A DNA stretch of 62,629 bases from Thalassospira sp. MCCC 1A01428 (lineage in GTDB: Bacteria; Pseudomonadota; Alphaproteobacteria; Rhodospirillales; Thalassospiraceae): NCBI RefSeq assembly GCF_002115825.1, contig NZ_JFJZ01000028.1, positions 1 to 62,629 of the forward strand, written 5' to 3'. A model generated the notes under the pieces. It searched no databases and was not told the origin of the DNA. It saw only the letters and a list, made by a program, of their open reading frames with translations. Both the position numbers and the translations under genes were made by a program. Below, piece by piece: positions 52,116 to 61,937 of this stretch (the first letter of the stretch is position 1; each line of letters starts with the position of its first letter).

Positions 52116-54070
52116 CCGATTTCAAATCCCAGGTACAAGTTGATCTGAAAGGCAATCTGGCCGCATCCGCCAAATCAATGGCGGGCGCGGTCAAGAGCCT
52201 GGTCAGCAATGCTGGTCGGGATTTCGGGCGGTTGCGTTCAATGTCCGTCAGTGCCTCGAACGGGATTGATCGCTTGGGCAACCGATATACCGGGCTTGTT
52301 TCATCGCTTGGCGTCGGTATTGCCGCCAAAGGGGTTATCGATTTCGACCGGCAGCTTAAAGATATTCAGGTTCAGGCAGGCCTGACCGATGATGCTGCGG
52401 CGACACTCAAACAGAAGCTGCTTGATGTCGCCAACACGCCTTCAGTACGTCTTGATGTGTCGCAATTGGTTGCGGGTATTTCAAGCGTCGTCGACCTTAC
52501 CGGCGACATTCAATTCGCGACCGACAACATTTTAAATATGGGGATTTCTATGCGGGCATCGGGGGCAGCAGCACCCGACATCGCGAAAGTCGTGGCCGCG
52601 CTCAAGAAACTCGACATAAAAACACCGGATCAGATCAGCGCCGCACTGGCAAAACTGATTGAACAAGGCAAGCAAGGCTCCATGCCGTTCAAGGACATGG
52701 CGACCGAATTGGGACCGTTGGCCTCAAAATTTGCGGCCCTCGGTTACAAAGGGCAAGGCGCACTCGATTTCCTTGGCGCGTTCATGCAAACCACCCAGGA
52801 CACCACCACCAATGCCGCCGAAACCGGCACCGCAATCAATGCGGTTATCGCCGATATACAGCGAAACGGCGCAAAACTTGAACAAAACGGCATCAAACTT
52901 ATCAATCCTGATAACACGCGTAAATCACTTGATCTGGTTCTTTCCGACATCCTGACAAAGGTCAGCAAGGTCAAGGATAAGGTCAAGCAAGACAGCATTT
53001 TACAAAGCATATTCGGCGAAGAGTCCCGAAATGCCATTGCCCAATTGCAGGCCGACTTTAACAAGACAGGCCAATTCACAATGCTGTCTGATCTGATGGG
53101 CGTCTCAGCCGATGGCAACCGGATGGTACAGGATGCTATCGACAAAACGCACACGATGGCCGCCGCTGTTGACACCCTGAATTCGGCTTTTACCCGCTTG
53201 GCTAACAACAACCTGTCACAGCCTATTCAGGACCTCGCCGACGCCATTCAGGGGCTTGATAGTGATCAGCTCGAACATATTTTCAACATTGCCGCGACCG
53301 GAGCTGCCGCTGCCGCAGGTATCTGGGCCGTCAACAAGGCGGTACGCGGCGTCGCTGGCGGCATTCGTTTTGCCCAAGGGTTGCGGCGGGGTGGTTCGGC
53401 AGGCAGCCGTGCCGCCAGCGCTCTTTCAAGTGCAGCTGCTACCCCTGTGATGGTCACAAACTGGCCAACCGGGGGCGGCTTTGGCGGATCAGGCGACTTA
53501 ACGTCAAATCGCCGATCCCGTCGAAGCCTTGGTGGGCGTTCGCGCAGCCGTCTTGGTCGTCTCGCTTCGCGCGCCGGAAGCCTTGTTCCGCGCGGTGTGA
53601 CCAAAGGACTAACCTCACTTGGCGGGAAAGCCGGGCGTTTGGTCCGGGGGGTTGGCCCATTGGGCGCGGCCCTCGGTGCTGTTGATATCGGATCATCTCT
53701 CATCGCAGGCGATACGCGCGGCGCGGCAGGTGCTGCTGGTGGCTTTGGCGGCGCAATTGCCGGGGGCGAACTGGGTGCTGCTGCGGGCACCCTGCTTGGT
53801 CCTATCGGCACCGTTCTCGGTGGATTGATTGGCGCAGGCCTTGGCAGTTATTTCGGCGAAGCGGCGATTAATGGACTGTATGACAGTATCGCGGGCAACG
53901 AGAAGCCAAGTAGCAACGATGGCCAAGGCAATGCGGAAACCCATGCCGCCCTTGCGAACCTCACGAAGGCGTTGCACGACAACACGCGCGTGCAGAACCA
54001 GCCCGGTCGTCGACGCGGTTTTCATGCACCACAGTCTGATGTTGGCGGATTGGTTGGAGGCGCACCATGA
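52112..54070 (+). CDS. Tape measure protein
   Basis: A 652-residue tail length protein. It has the phage tape measure N-terminal pattern (A-L-K-K-L-D-I-K-T-P and the K-D-M-A-T-E-L-G-P-L segment), Ala-rich hydrophobic stretches, an Arg/Ser-rich basic part (about residues 465-500) and a glycine-rich hydrophobic C-terminal region. Position after the chaperone is canonical. At about 650 aa it implies a tail close to Mu size. Confidence 0.88.
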   Translation: MTDFKSQVQVDLKGNLAASAKSMAGAVKSLVSNAGRDFGRLRSMSVSASNGIDRLGNRYTGLVSSLGVGIAAKGVIDFDRQLKDIQVQAGLTDDAAATLKQKLLDVANTPSVRLDVSQLVAGISSVVDLTGDIQFATDNILNMGISMRASGAAAPDIAKVVAALKKLDIKTPDQISAALAKLIEQGKQGSMPFKDMATELGPLASKFAALGYKGQGALDFLGAFMQTTQDTTTNAAETGTAINAVIADIQRNGAKLEQNGIKLINPDNTRKSLDLVLSDILTKVSKVKDKVKQDSILQSIFGEESRNAIAQLQADFNKTGQFTMLSDLMGVSADGNRMVQDAIDKTHTMAAAVDTLNSAFTRLANNNLSQPIQDLADAIQGLDSDQLEHIFNIAATGAAAAAGIWAVNKAVRGVAGGIRFAQGLRRGGSAGSRAASALSSAAATPVMVTNWPTGGGFGGSGDLTSNRRSRRSLGGRSRSRLGRLASRAGSLVPRGVTKGLTSLGGKAGRLVRGVGPLGAALGAVDIGSSLIAGDTRGAAGAAGGFGGAIAGGELGAAAGTLLGPIGTVLGGLIGAGLGSYFGEAAINGLYDSIAGNEKPSSNDGQGNAETHAALANLTKALHDNTRVQNQPGRRRGFHAPQSDVGGLVGGAP

Positions 54071-55344
54071 TCGATCTCGGTCAGTATCAGCAGGCCTCGT
54101 TTCGCGGTATTGAATTCCATGTAACGAAAAGCCGCCGTCGTTCACAGCATCGCATCGATAAAAAGCACTATCCGTTTGCAAAGCGTGGTCGCGTCACCGA
54201 TATGGGCGTCGATGATTTCGCCTTCGAGATGGAAATTTATCTGCTTGGCAATGACGCCTTGCAACGCCGTGCGGCCCTTGAAGCGGCGTTTGATCAAATT
54301 GGCCCCGGCCCGCTTGTTCACCCGACACGCGGTACGATTTCGGTTGTTGTCGAAAGCGTTTATGACGACGAGGTTTTCACCGAACTGGGTGTTGCCGATT
54401 TCAACGTCACATTCGTTCAGGCGGGCGACGCAACCGGCCCGGTGGCGCGCATTGATACCCAGGCGAACCTTTTGATTGCCAGCGACGCCGCACAGAAAAG
54501 CACGACCGCCGCCTATAATCTCGACATCGCCACGGCTGACGACCCGTCCAAAATTGATTACAGCAAGGCACTTAAGGCGTCGATCAAGCTGTTTCAATAT
54601 GCCAAAAATGTCACCCCAGCCGCCCTCAAGGCATCGGCAATTTCGATGGGCGAAGACATCGCTATCAAAATGGCATCGGTCGGAACTCCTGCGCTCATGA
54701 ATGGCGCGTTTGGTGTTTCGGGCGATCTCGCAACTTATTTCGGGGCGAGCCCGGAAGGTGTTTCGTCATTTGTCGGTACGCTCAAAGAAAATTCCGGCAA
54801 GGTCTGGGCCGCTGCCCAGGACAATGTCGGGGCATTAAGCAGCCTTGGTGTTTCACCGCAAATCAGTAGCCTGTCCCAACGTTTCTTTGCCGCGACATCT
54901 GCGCCAAATTCGTCTGAAGCAATGAACGCCGCTTCGGTTGGGCAGGCGTTTTATGATGCAACAACGATCATTGCCGCCCGTTCGGTTGCGGTAACCCGGT
55001 TCGATAATCTGCAACAAGCGCTTGGCGTACGCGACACCCTGACACAGGCGCTTTCCTCAGCCGCGTCTGTCACCACCACAGACGATCCGATGAAAAATGC
55101 CGCGCGCAGCCAATCACTGCGCAATCTACGCACCGCCGTATCACGCGACATTTCAGAACGCAGCACCGGCTTGCCGTGGCTGGCATCGGAAACACCGCAA
55201 GCAGATGCTCCGGCCCGCGTGACCGCCTATCGCCTCACTGGGTCGCTCGACCAACAAATCGCAACACTCAACGGCATTCGGCACGCTTCTTTTGTCCCGG
55301 CGGCAAAGCCGGTTTTGTATTTGAAAGACGGGGCAAATGAATAA
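54067..55344 (+). CDS. DNA circularisation/tail protein (Mu gpN-like)
   Basis: A 425-residue protein with the DNA circularisation N-terminal domain (R-G-I-E-F-H-V-T-K-S-R-R-R and Q-H-R-I-D-K-K-H-Y). Despite the name, gpN is a baseplate-associated structural protein. It overlaps both neighbours. Confidence 0.88.
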   Translation: MIDLGQYQQASFRGIEFHVTKSRRRSQHRIDKKHYPFAKRGRVTDMGVDDFAFEMEIYLLGNDALQRRAALEAAFDQIGPGPLVHPTRGTISVVVESVYDDEVFTELGVADFNVTFVQAGDATGPVARIDTQANLLIASDAAQKSTTAAYNLDIATADDPSKIDYSKALKASIKLFQYAKNVTPAALKASAISMGEDIAIKMASVGTPALMNGAFGVSGDLATYFGASPEGVSSFVGTLKENSGKVWAAAQDNVGALSSLGVSPQISSLSQRFFAATSAPNSSEAMNAASVGQAFYDATTIIAARSVAVTRFDNLQQALGVRDTLTQALSSAASVTTTDDPMKNAARSQSLRNLRTAVSRDISERSTGLPWLASETPQADAPARVTAYRLTGSLDQQIATLNGIRHASFVPAAKPVLYLKDGANE

Positions 55345-56383
55345 CGTCAAACTCTATGTTGGTGGCATCATTTGGGATGGCTGGTCTGACGCCACAATCA
55401 CCAAATCAATTGACGGCGTTTTTGGGGAGTTCACTCTTGGCCTGACACGTCAGAATGCTGAACCGGGCGTGCCTGCAATCCGCCTGGGAAGCACATGCCG
55501 ACTAACGCTTGATGGTGAAACCGTGATCGCTGGTTTCATTGCCGCGCGCACCCTGACCGTAGATGACACGATTGACCTGCAAATCACCGGTCGAGACAAA
55601 ACAGCCCTGTTATTCAAGGGTAGCGTTTTGCGCTCGCCTGCTGAATGGGCGGGGCAAGATGCCCTGCAAATCATTACCGATATTTGCAAACCGTTTGACG
55701 TATCCGTGCGGGCCGATGTTGCGGTTGGCAAGGCGTTCGAGAAATTCACCGCGCAACCAGGTGATACCGCGCAAAAGGTTATTGAGCGCATTTGCCGCCA
55801 CCGCGGATTACTGTTCCATGCGACCGCCGATGGCAACCTGGCGCTAACGACCCCCGGTAAAGGTGGGTCTTTTTCCGACACCATTTCCATGAGCGAAACC
55901 GGGGGCAATGCCACAAGTCTGAACCTGACAGAAAGCCTTGAAGACCGGCATGATCAATATATCTGCCGAACCCAAAACAAGGGTACGAACTGGGGAAGTT
56001 CAGATCACAACAAGATAGAAGGCCGCGCCGTCGATGCAGGCATGAACCTTTATAGCCCGACGATCATCATTGCTGACGAACCGGGTGACACCAGCGCCAT
56101 GAAGGCCCTTGCCACGGCCACCGCCGCCCTGAATGCCGCACGCGCCGAAACCCGCACCTATACGGTGGATGGTTGGCGAACGGACAGCGACCATCTTTGG
56201 GCCATCAACAAAACGGTGAACCTTGACGATCAGATCGAAGGCTATCGCGGCCAACGGCTGATCAAGAAAGTTATCTTCACCATAACCGAAAAAAGCGCAC
56301 CCGAAACAGCATTGACGCTGGTCGATCCCAAGGCGTTCGACCTGCGCGCCGAACCTGAAAAATCGACGGGAGATGTCTGGTGA
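55337..56383 (+). CDS. Baseplate hub protein (Mu gpP-like)
   Basis: A 348-residue gp27-fold hub protein. The I-T-G-R-D-K-T-A-L-L motif and the T-Y-T-V-D-G-W segment are typical of Mu P and related hub subunits. Its stop overlaps the next gene (GTGA). Confidence 0.9.
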   Translation: MNNVKLYVGGIIWDGWSDATITKSIDGVFGEFTLGLTRQNAEPGVPAIRLGSTCRLTLDGETVIAGFIAARTLTVDDTIDLQITGRDKTALLFKGSVLRSPAEWAGQDALQIITDICKPFDVSVRADVAVGKAFEKFTAQPGDTAQKVIERICRHRGLLFHATADGNLALTTPGKGGSFSDTISMSETGGNATSLNLTESLEDRHDQYICRTQNKGTNWGSSDHNKIEGRAVDAGMNLYSPTIIIADEPGDTSAMKALATATAALNAARAETRTYTVDGWRTDSDHLWAINKTVNLDDQIEGYRGQRLIKKVIFTITEKSAPETALTLVDPKAFDLRAEPEKSTGDVW

Positions 56384-57015
56384 ACCTTGAGCAGATCAAA
56401 GACGCACTTGATGCAATCAAAATTCGTATCCGCATGTTGTTCACACGCGGGAATGTCACGCTGGTTTACACCGATCAAACGGGGGAAATTCAGCGTGTCC
56501 AGATATCCGGTCTGGCCGGGGAATTGCTAAACGATGTCGATCACGCGCAACCCTATGGGCTTGCGGCGCGGCCTCTCGTCGGGGCAGAGGCTTTCATGGC
56601 ATCGGTATTGGGTCAACGCGGCCAATTGACAGCCCTGATCATTGGCGATCCGCGTTATCGCCCAATAGGGATCAAGGATGGTGAGGTTGTTGTCTGGTCA
56701 AAATTCGGCCAGACAGTCTGGTTGCATGACGATGGCACCTTGACGGTATCGGTCCCCAACACCGTTAAGGTGACCGCACCCAAGGTCGAAGTCGAAGCCC
56801 CCGAAGTGATCGTAAACGCAAGCACCGTCGCCATTAACGCCAACAACGTCACCATAGCAGCACAAAGCGCATCGCTTGATTGCAACGACATTTCCTTTGG
56901 TGGCGAAGGTGGCCAACCCGTCGCCCGTGTCGGTGACATGGTTAATGTCGGCTCGGGCAGTTCTGCGGGGCTGTGGCCGATTGTCTCCGGGTCCGAAAAA
57001 ATGAAGGTTGCGTAA
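56380..57015 (+). CDS. Baseplate spike protein (Mu gp45-like)
   Basis: A 211-residue trimeric spike with an OB-fold domain and a beta-helical repeat part of V-x-A/V-x strands (T-V-K-V-T-A-P-K-V-E-V-E-A-P). It punctures the outer membrane. It starts at GTG, overlapping the hub gene stop. Confidence 0.88.
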   Translation: MNLEQIKDALDAIKIRIRMLFTRGNVTLVYTDQTGEIQRVQISGLAGELLNDVDHAQPYGLAARPLVGAEAFMASVLGQRGQLTALIIGDPRYRPIGIKDGEVVVWSKFGQTVWLHDDGTLTVSVPNTVKVTAPKVEVEAPEVIVNASTVAINANNVTIAAQSASLDCNDISFGGEGGQPVARVGDMVNVGSGSSAGLWPIVSGSEKMKVA

Positions 57016-57494
57016 TGGATATTGCATTTTCCAACCCAACCAAAACCGGCTTTGATTTCGCCACCAACGGCACCGACCTTGTCGTCGGCGACGCCCTGAT
57101 AACAATGCTTATCCACGCCCTGTTTCGCGATGCCCGTGCCCCGGATGGCGCGGTCGATGCAGGGCAAGACCCGCGCGGTCATTGGGCATCGGCGCTGACA
57201 TCCGATGCGCCCGACGGCAGCCTGCTATGGCTTTTAGCCCGCGAAAAGATCACGCCCGACAAACCCTACAAAATCGCCGAAGCCCTCGAACAGGCCTGCA
57301 CTTTCATGATTGACGAAACCGAAGGGGCCGCCGCCCCGGTGGTTGGCGTCACCGCCGTCGCACAAAAGGCCGCCCATCGTGGCCGGATCGAAGCGCAATT
57401 AACGCTGCATCTGACCGGCATGCGGCAATCAAAACGCTATGGTTTTGTCTATGACACTGCCACCAAGACCTATGATTTAAAGGAACTTGCCTGA
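57015..57494 (+). CDS. Baseplate protein (Mu gp46-like)
   Basis: A 159-residue gp46-family wedge protein, with the R-G-H-W-A-S-A-L motif and G-S-L-L-W-L-L-A-R-E-K segment that define the family. The ATG overlaps the upstream stop (TAATG). Confidence 0.88.
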   Translation: MDIAFSNPTKTGFDFATNGTDLVVGDALITMLIHALFRDARAPDGAVDAGQDPRGHWASALTSDAPDGSLLWLLAREKITPDKPYKIAEALEQACTFMIDETEGAAAPVVGVTAVAQKAAHRGRIEAQLTLHLTGMRQSKRYGFVYDTATKTYDLKELA

Positions 57495-58606
57495 TGGTTT
57501 GGCCGATCACATCGCTTAAAGACCGTGAAGAACGTCTGCGCGCCGGGATTACAGCAGGCCTGAAGCTGACCACCACGCCCGGTCGCATGTCGAATATCGG
57601 CGTGCTTTCTGCCGAAATTGCAGGCGAAATTGACGACATTCACCAGCATATCGCATGGCAGGCTCGGCAACGCTTTACCAGGACGGCAAACGAGGAAGGG
57701 TTGCTGGACATTGCCACCGAATTTGGCATGACCCGGCACGAGGCCAAGGCGGCGGTTGGCGAAATTACAGTTACAGGAAGCAACGGCGCGGTATTACCTG
57801 GCGGTTCACGCTTTCAGGATGCAGCGGGTGGCTTTTATGTAACCGCGTCCGAAGTATCGATTGCAGCGGGTTCCGCCACGGTTGCCGCAACAGCAGAAAC
57901 AACCGGCATAGCGGGGAACCTTGGCGCAGGCACCACCCTGTCTCTGGTCTCCCCTGTTGCCGGTATCGCTGCGGCAGCCACCGCTACGACCGCCTTCACC
58001 GAAGGGCGCGAGATCGAAGAAATTGAAGCGTTTCGCGCCCGTATCCTGTTTCGCCAGGCCAACCCGCCGATTGGCGGCAACGACGCCGATTATGTACGCC
58101 TGGCATTCGATGTTGCCGGTGTGACGCACGCTTGGGTAACGCCGCTTGCCATGGGCCTTGGAACCGTCACGGTTCGTATTGCGGCTTATGACGATCCTAC
58201 CGGGCCGGTGGCATCTGAAACCCTACGCCAAAGCGTTGCCAACCACATAGAAGGCTATATCAATCCGATCACGAACCAATGGGAGGGACGCCCGGCGACG
58301 GCACAGGTTTTTGTGATTGCAGCAACGCTTAACCCGATTGATCTGGTGTTTGACAGCCTGACCCCGACCGATAGCAAGACGCTGGCCGCCATTGTCGCCA
58401 ATGTCCAGTCGCTGTTTCGCTCCATCGGTGAGCCCGGCGTGACAGTGCGAAGAAGCTGGATCACGGGCGCGGTATCTGCTGCGGTTGGCGAAAACTATCA
58501 CAAGCTGGCCATCCCCGCAGATGATGTTATCTGCGGGGTCAATGACATGCCCTGGCTTTCGCGCATCCTGTTAGGAGCCGATGTGCTGTGGGAGGCCACA
58601 CCATGA
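57494..58606 (+). CDS. Baseplate J-like protein (Mu gp47-like)
   Basis: A 370-residue wedge subunit of the baseplate J family. The start has the typical R-Q-R-F-T-R-T-A-N-E-E-G-L-L-D helix and a G-G-N-D-A-D-Y-V segment. It overlaps the gp48-like gene. Confidence 0.9.
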   Translation: MVWPITSLKDREERLRAGITAGLKLTTTPGRMSNIGVLSAEIAGEIDDIHQHIAWQARQRFTRTANEEGLLDIATEFGMTRHEAKAAVGEITVTGSNGAVLPGGSRFQDAAGGFYVTASEVSIAAGSATVAATAETTGIAGNLGAGTTLSLVSPVAGIAAAATATTAFTEGREIEEIEAFRARILFRQANPPIGGNDADYVRLAFDVAGVTHAWVTPLAMGLGTVTVRIAAYDDPTGPVASETLRQSVANHIEGYINPITNQWEGRPATAQVFVIAATLNPIDLVFDSLTPTDSKTLAAIVANVQSLFRSIGEPGVTVRRSWITGAVSAAVGENYHKLAIPADDVICGVNDMPWLSRILLGADVLWEATP

Positions 58607-59208
58607 GCATCGACACCAAAACCACCGATTACGCCCGCGCGATGATTGCGGGATTGCCGCAAGGCCCGGCCTTCCCGCGTGAGGGGGCCGATAACCGCGA
58701 CGGGATATTAACCGCAATTGCCAGGGAGTTTTCAATTGAGGATAACGTACTCGAAACCCTGATGATTGAAGCATTCCCACTCGGCGCAAACCTGCTGGTG
58801 CCCGAATGGGAGAAAGATTTCAGCCTGCCCGATTGCGAACACATGGCCTACAGCACCTTGCAGGAACGCCGTGCCTCCATTCACGAAAAACGAACCCGTG
58901 TTGGCAGCTTAAACCCCAAGGCCATCGTCGCCTTGGCCGCGAAACTTGGTTACGAGGCCGAAGTAATCGAACGCCGCCCCTTCGTCGGCGGCATGTCACG
59001 GGGCGGCGATGTTATCCACGGCCCGCATTCCTGTCGCTATTGGTGGACGGTCAAGGTCAAACATGCCCGCCTGACATGGTTTCGCAGCGGGGTTTCTCGC
59101 GGCGGTGAAAAACAACTGACCTTTGCTCGCGCGCAAGACCTGACCTGCATGTTGAGCAGGATCAACCATTCGCACGTCAAACTGACCTTTGCTTATGAAG
59201 GAGCCTAA
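58603..59208 (+). CDS. DUF2313 protein (Mu gp48-like)
   Basis: A 201-residue tail-tip protein. The L-P-Q-G-P-A-F motif near the start and W-E-K-D-F-S-L-P segment mark DUF2313, which links baseplate and fibres. The ATG overlaps the upstream stop. Confidence 0.87.
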   Translation: MSIDTKTTDYARAMIAGLPQGPAFPREGADNRDGILTAIAREFSIEDNVLETLMIEAFPLGANLLVPEWEKDFSLPDCEHMAYSTLQERRASIHEKRTRVGSLNPKAIVALAAKLGYEAEVIERRPFVGGMSRGGDVIHGPHSCRYWWTVKVKHARLTWFRSGVSRGGEKQLTFARAQDLTCMLSRINHSHVKLTFAYEGA

Positions 59209-59211
59209 ATC

Positions 59212-59982
59212 ATGGAATATGTAAATCCCATCGGCAAAATCGGTGGCGCGCCCTATGTAGATGGCGACCCGCTTAACGATATCGAAGGCGATGCCGTTAG
59301 TGCCAAGGCATGGGAACACCCCATGCGAGAAATCCTGAATGTAATTACCGGCGCGGGGCTTACCCCTGACGGTGCGAACCTTGCGCAAATGTCTGCGGCC
59401 ATTACCGCGATGATTGCCGGTGCCATTGGTGCCCTTCCGCCTGCGGATACTTTGCCTGTCGGGGCTGTTCTGCCCGCATTGGGCACAACGCCGTTTCCGG
59501 GTTTTTTGCTGCTTGATGCCAGCATGCCATTGCGCGCGGATTACCCCGATTTGTGGGCTTATATCCAAACCAGCGGCAACCTGATTACCGAAGCAAATTG
59601 GAACCTTGCAACATCGGGGTCCTTTTCTTCTGGCAATGGCACCACCAATTTCCGCCTTCCTGATGCCCGTGGTGTTTACTTGCGTGGTTTTGACGGTGGG
59701 CGCGGCTTTGATCCCGGGCGCGTGTTCGGGACCTATCAGGCGGACCAGATGCAGCAGATTACGGGTAACCTATCAGAGACCGGCAAGATGGTAACGGATG
59801 GGGGGACTACTAGTTCCGGGGCGATAACGTCTACCCCGAATGGTTCAGGTTCCGTCGCCGCAGGCGCTGGTTCTATATACTATCGCTTTATGAGCTTCGA
59901 TAGCGCAAATTCACCTGGAGCGCGCACGGGAACCGAAACCCGCAGTAAAAACATCACCGTCAATTACTGCATCAAATATTAA
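59212..59982 (+). CDS. Tail collar/fibre protein
   Basis: A 256-residue receptor-binding fibre protein. The phage tail collar domain covers about residues 80-160 (P-V-G-A-V-L-P and L-P-D-A-R-G-V-Y-L-R-G). The C-terminal Ser/Thr/Gly-rich part is likely the tip. It is shorter than Mu S, and no inverting G segment or invertase gene is seen, so host range is not switchable by that mechanism. Confidence 0.85.
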   Translation: MEYVNPIGKIGGAPYVDGDPLNDIEGDAVSAKAWEHPMREILNVITGAGLTPDGANLAQMSAAITAMIAGAIGALPPADTLPVGAVLPALGTTPFPGFLLLDASMPLRADYPDLWAYIQTSGNLITEANWNLATSGSFSSGNGTTNFRLPDARGVYLRGFDGGRGFDPGRVFGTYQADQMQQITGNLSETGKMVTDGGTTSSGAITSTPNGSGSVAAGAGSIYYRFMSFDSANSPGARTGTETRSKNITVNYCIKY

Positions 59983-59993
59983 CGGATAAACCC

Positions 59994-60680
59994 ATGAAAA
60001 TTTACACTTATAGCCCGCGCAACGGTGTCTTTTTGGGCGCCGCTATCGCGCAAAAAAACCCGAAACGCGATGGCGAATTCCTGATGCCTGCCTGGGCGAC
60101 CGATATTGCCCCGCCCGATGTGGTCGCAGGTATGGTCGCTGTTTATGATTCCGATGGGGTAACCTGGTCGTTGGTTGCGGATCATCGCGGGGAAACGGTT
60201 TACAATACCGAAACCGGGGCGGCGTGCGTGATCGATGAACCGGGCGATATTCCCGATGGCCACACGCCGTTCGTGCCGCCATCGCAGGATGCCACCTGGG
60301 ATGGTGATGCATGGCAAATGCCAGCCCCGATCTATGATCAGCTTTTTGCCGCTGCGGCCAGCCGTCGTTATCGTGCGGAAACGGGCGGTTGTGTCTGGAA
60401 TGGTTGGGTCCAGGCAACCGATGATCGCGGGCAGGCCAAATGCATGGCCGAATTGCAGGCGATTAATGAAGGTTTACGCACGGATGGCGATGGCTGGAAG
60501 TTCGCGCATGGATTTGAAGCCTTAACCAACGCGCAAATGCTCGAACTGGTTATTGCCGTGCGCAACCACGTTGCGGCCTGTTATACCAGCGAAGGTGCTG
60601 TTCGGACGGAAATAAACGCAGGCACAATCCAAACGTTTGATCAGATTGAAAAGTGGCCTGACTGGCCGGGAGTGGCATAA
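59994..60680 (+). CDS. Tail fibre assembly-like protein with DUF4376
   Basis: A 228-residue protein. The N-terminal half resembles fibre assembly proteins (Y-S-P-R-N-G-V-F-L-G start, P-P-S-Q-D-A-T-W-D-G-D). The C-terminal half is DUF4376 (R-R-Y-R-A-E-T-G-G-C-V-W-N-G). It follows the fibre gene directly and probably helps fold or attach it. Confidence 0.82.
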   Translation: MKIYTYSPRNGVFLGAAIAQKNPKRDGEFLMPAWATDIAPPDVVAGMVAVYDSDGVTWSLVADHRGETVYNTETGAACVIDEPGDIPDGHTPFVPPSQDATWDGDAWQMPAPIYDQLFAAAASRRYRAETGGCVWNGWVQATDDRGQAKCMAELQAINEGLRTDGDGWKFAHGFEALTNAQMLELVIAVRNHVAACYTSEGAVRTEINAGTIQTFDQIEKWPDWPGVA

Positions 60681-60776
60681 GCCAGATATTGTGTGTTTTC
60701 CCCTCTGATAAAACAGGCGGGGGTTAGGGCGTATCCCCGCCCAAACCGAGTGAGATCGACCACTCACGATTAAATC

Positions 60777-60808
60777 GCCCCGCCCACCGTTGCAACGGCG
60801 GGGCTTTT
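60777..60808 (+). terminator. Late operon terminator
   Basis: A GCCCCGCC/GGCGGGGC stem with an inner CCGTT/AACGG stem is followed by TTTT. It ends the tail operon just before the com-like gene. Two further hairpins (60717-60742 and about 60750-60767) precede it. Confidence 0.85.
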
Positions 60809-60822
60809 GCTAAAGGTCGAAG

Positions 60823-60993
60823 ATGACAGAGTCAATCAACTCTGGAACAAAAAAAGAACAGTACCGGGAAATCCGGTGCAAATCCTGCGGTCGAAAACTT
60901 CTTGAAGCATTCGGTCGCATCTTTATCCGGGTCAAATGCACACGCTGCAAGACCCTTAATGCCATCGAGTCCCATTCAGCGGACCACCTCTGA
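60823..60993 (+). CDS. com: Com-like translational regulator
   Basis: A 56-residue zinc-finger protein like Mu Com. Its cysteines, Cys19, Cys22, Cys39 and Cys42, form two C-x2-C pairs in the order of Mu Com (I-R-C-K-S-C, then K-C-T-R-C-K), with the conserved LL between. Mu Com binds the mom mRNA and frees its start site. Here the gene after com has its ribosome site in a hairpin, so the same control is expected. In Mu the target is mom; here it is a methyltransferase gene. Confidence 0.87.
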   Translation: MTESINSGTKKEQYREIRCKSCGRKLLEAFGRIFIRVKCTRCKTLNAIESHSADHL

Positions 60994-61022
60994 AAGCCTT
61001 TGAGCTTCGGAGAAAACCAGTG
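60988..61022 (+). promoter_or_regulatory. Hairpin hiding the methyltransferase ribosome site
   Basis: CTCTGAAaGC pairs with GCTTCGGAG around a 6-base loop; there is one bulged A and one T-G wobble. The 3' arm contains GGAG (61009-61012), which is the ribosome site for the GTG at 61020, 7 bases away. This mirrors the mom control stem-loop of Mu, on which Com acts. The fold is seen by eye; Com binding is inferred. Confidence 0.65.
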
Positions 61023-61937
61023 AGTAATGGAAAGCTATACAGAGACTTTTTCTACCCGCCTTTTTCGGTTCTCGATGCCCGCCAGGGATGGTGGCAAACG
61101 CGGAAGCGCCAATGGCTTGATCTTGGCATCCAAAGCGAACTTGGCCGCGACGATACATGGGAAAGCCTAAAATCCATCTATGCGGTCAAGGCATCGCACA
61201 TCAAAAACAGCAAACACAAAGACACACCGGCATGGGCATCAACCAGCATCTTTGATCCTGTATTGTGCGAAATCGTTTACCGCTGGTTTGTCCCCAGCGG
61301 TGGTTTGGTCTTTGATGCCTTTGCAGGAGGATCGGTGCGGGGTGTGGTGGCCTCCCGGCTGGGCTTTAACTATATGGGTTTTGACATCCGCGCCGAACAG
61401 GTTGCAGCCAACGAAAAACAGGCTGAAGAACTCTGCTCTGCCCCCATGCCGAAATGGCGCTGTCTGGACTCCTGCGGAAAGTCGATCCACCGGCATTTCA
61501 AAGGACAGGCCGATTTCCTGTTTTCCTGTCCGCCCTATGGCGATCTTGAGGTTTATTCGGACATTGCAGGTGATATTTCCAATATGCCCTGGGACGTGTT
61601 TGCCGGAAGCCTGCGGCATTCCATCAAACAGCAGGCAAAGCGCCTGAAGAACAACCGCTTTGCCGCCTACGTCGTCTCGGATATTCGCGATAAGGAGGGG
61701 TTTTACCTTGGCCTTCCGGAGGTCGTGAGGTCCTCCTTTTGTGAGGCTGGCCTCAAATACTATGGCGAGATAGTGCTGCTTAACGCCTTGGGAACGCTGC
61801 CTTTACGGGTGCGCGGTCAGTGGGAAAAAAGCCGGAAACCCGGTCGCGCCCACCAGAACGTGCTTTTGTTTGTAAAGGGCGACCCAAAGATCGCTAAACA
61901 GGATTTAGGAGACACGCCGTGCAACGACCCGTTTTAG
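61020..61937 (+). CDS. DNA methyltransferase-like protein of the CPPY group
   Basis: A 305-residue Rossmann-type methyltransferase. SAM-binding motif I is DAFAGGS (Asp99 first) followed by a G-F-D strand end, and the catalytic motif IV is SCPPYGDLEVYSD, with CPPY at 170-173. Amino-methylases normally have (D/N/S)PPY; the Cys variant belongs to a phage and prophage subfamily with the same L-E-V-Y-S-D tail. It starts at GTG, under the Com-like hairpin, and overlaps the PLP enzyme gene by 19 bases. It probably modifies phage DNA; whether it moves a methyl or a larger SAM-derived group is open. Confidence 0.82.
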   Translation: MSNGKLYRDFFYPPFSVLDARQGWWQTRKRQWLDLGIQSELGRDDTWESLKSIYAVKASHIKNSKHKDTPAWASTSIFDPVLCEIVYRWFVPSGGLVFDAFAGGSVRGVVASRLGFNYMGFDIRAEQVAANEKQAEELCSAPMPKWRCLDSCGKSIHRHFKGQADFLFSCPPYGDLEVYSDIAGDISNMPWDVFAGSLRHSIKQQAKRLKNNRFAAYVVSDIRDKEGFYLGLPEVVRSSFCEAGLKYYGEIVLLNALGTLPLRVRGQWEKSRKPGRAHQNVLLFVKGDPKIAKQDLGDTPCNDPF

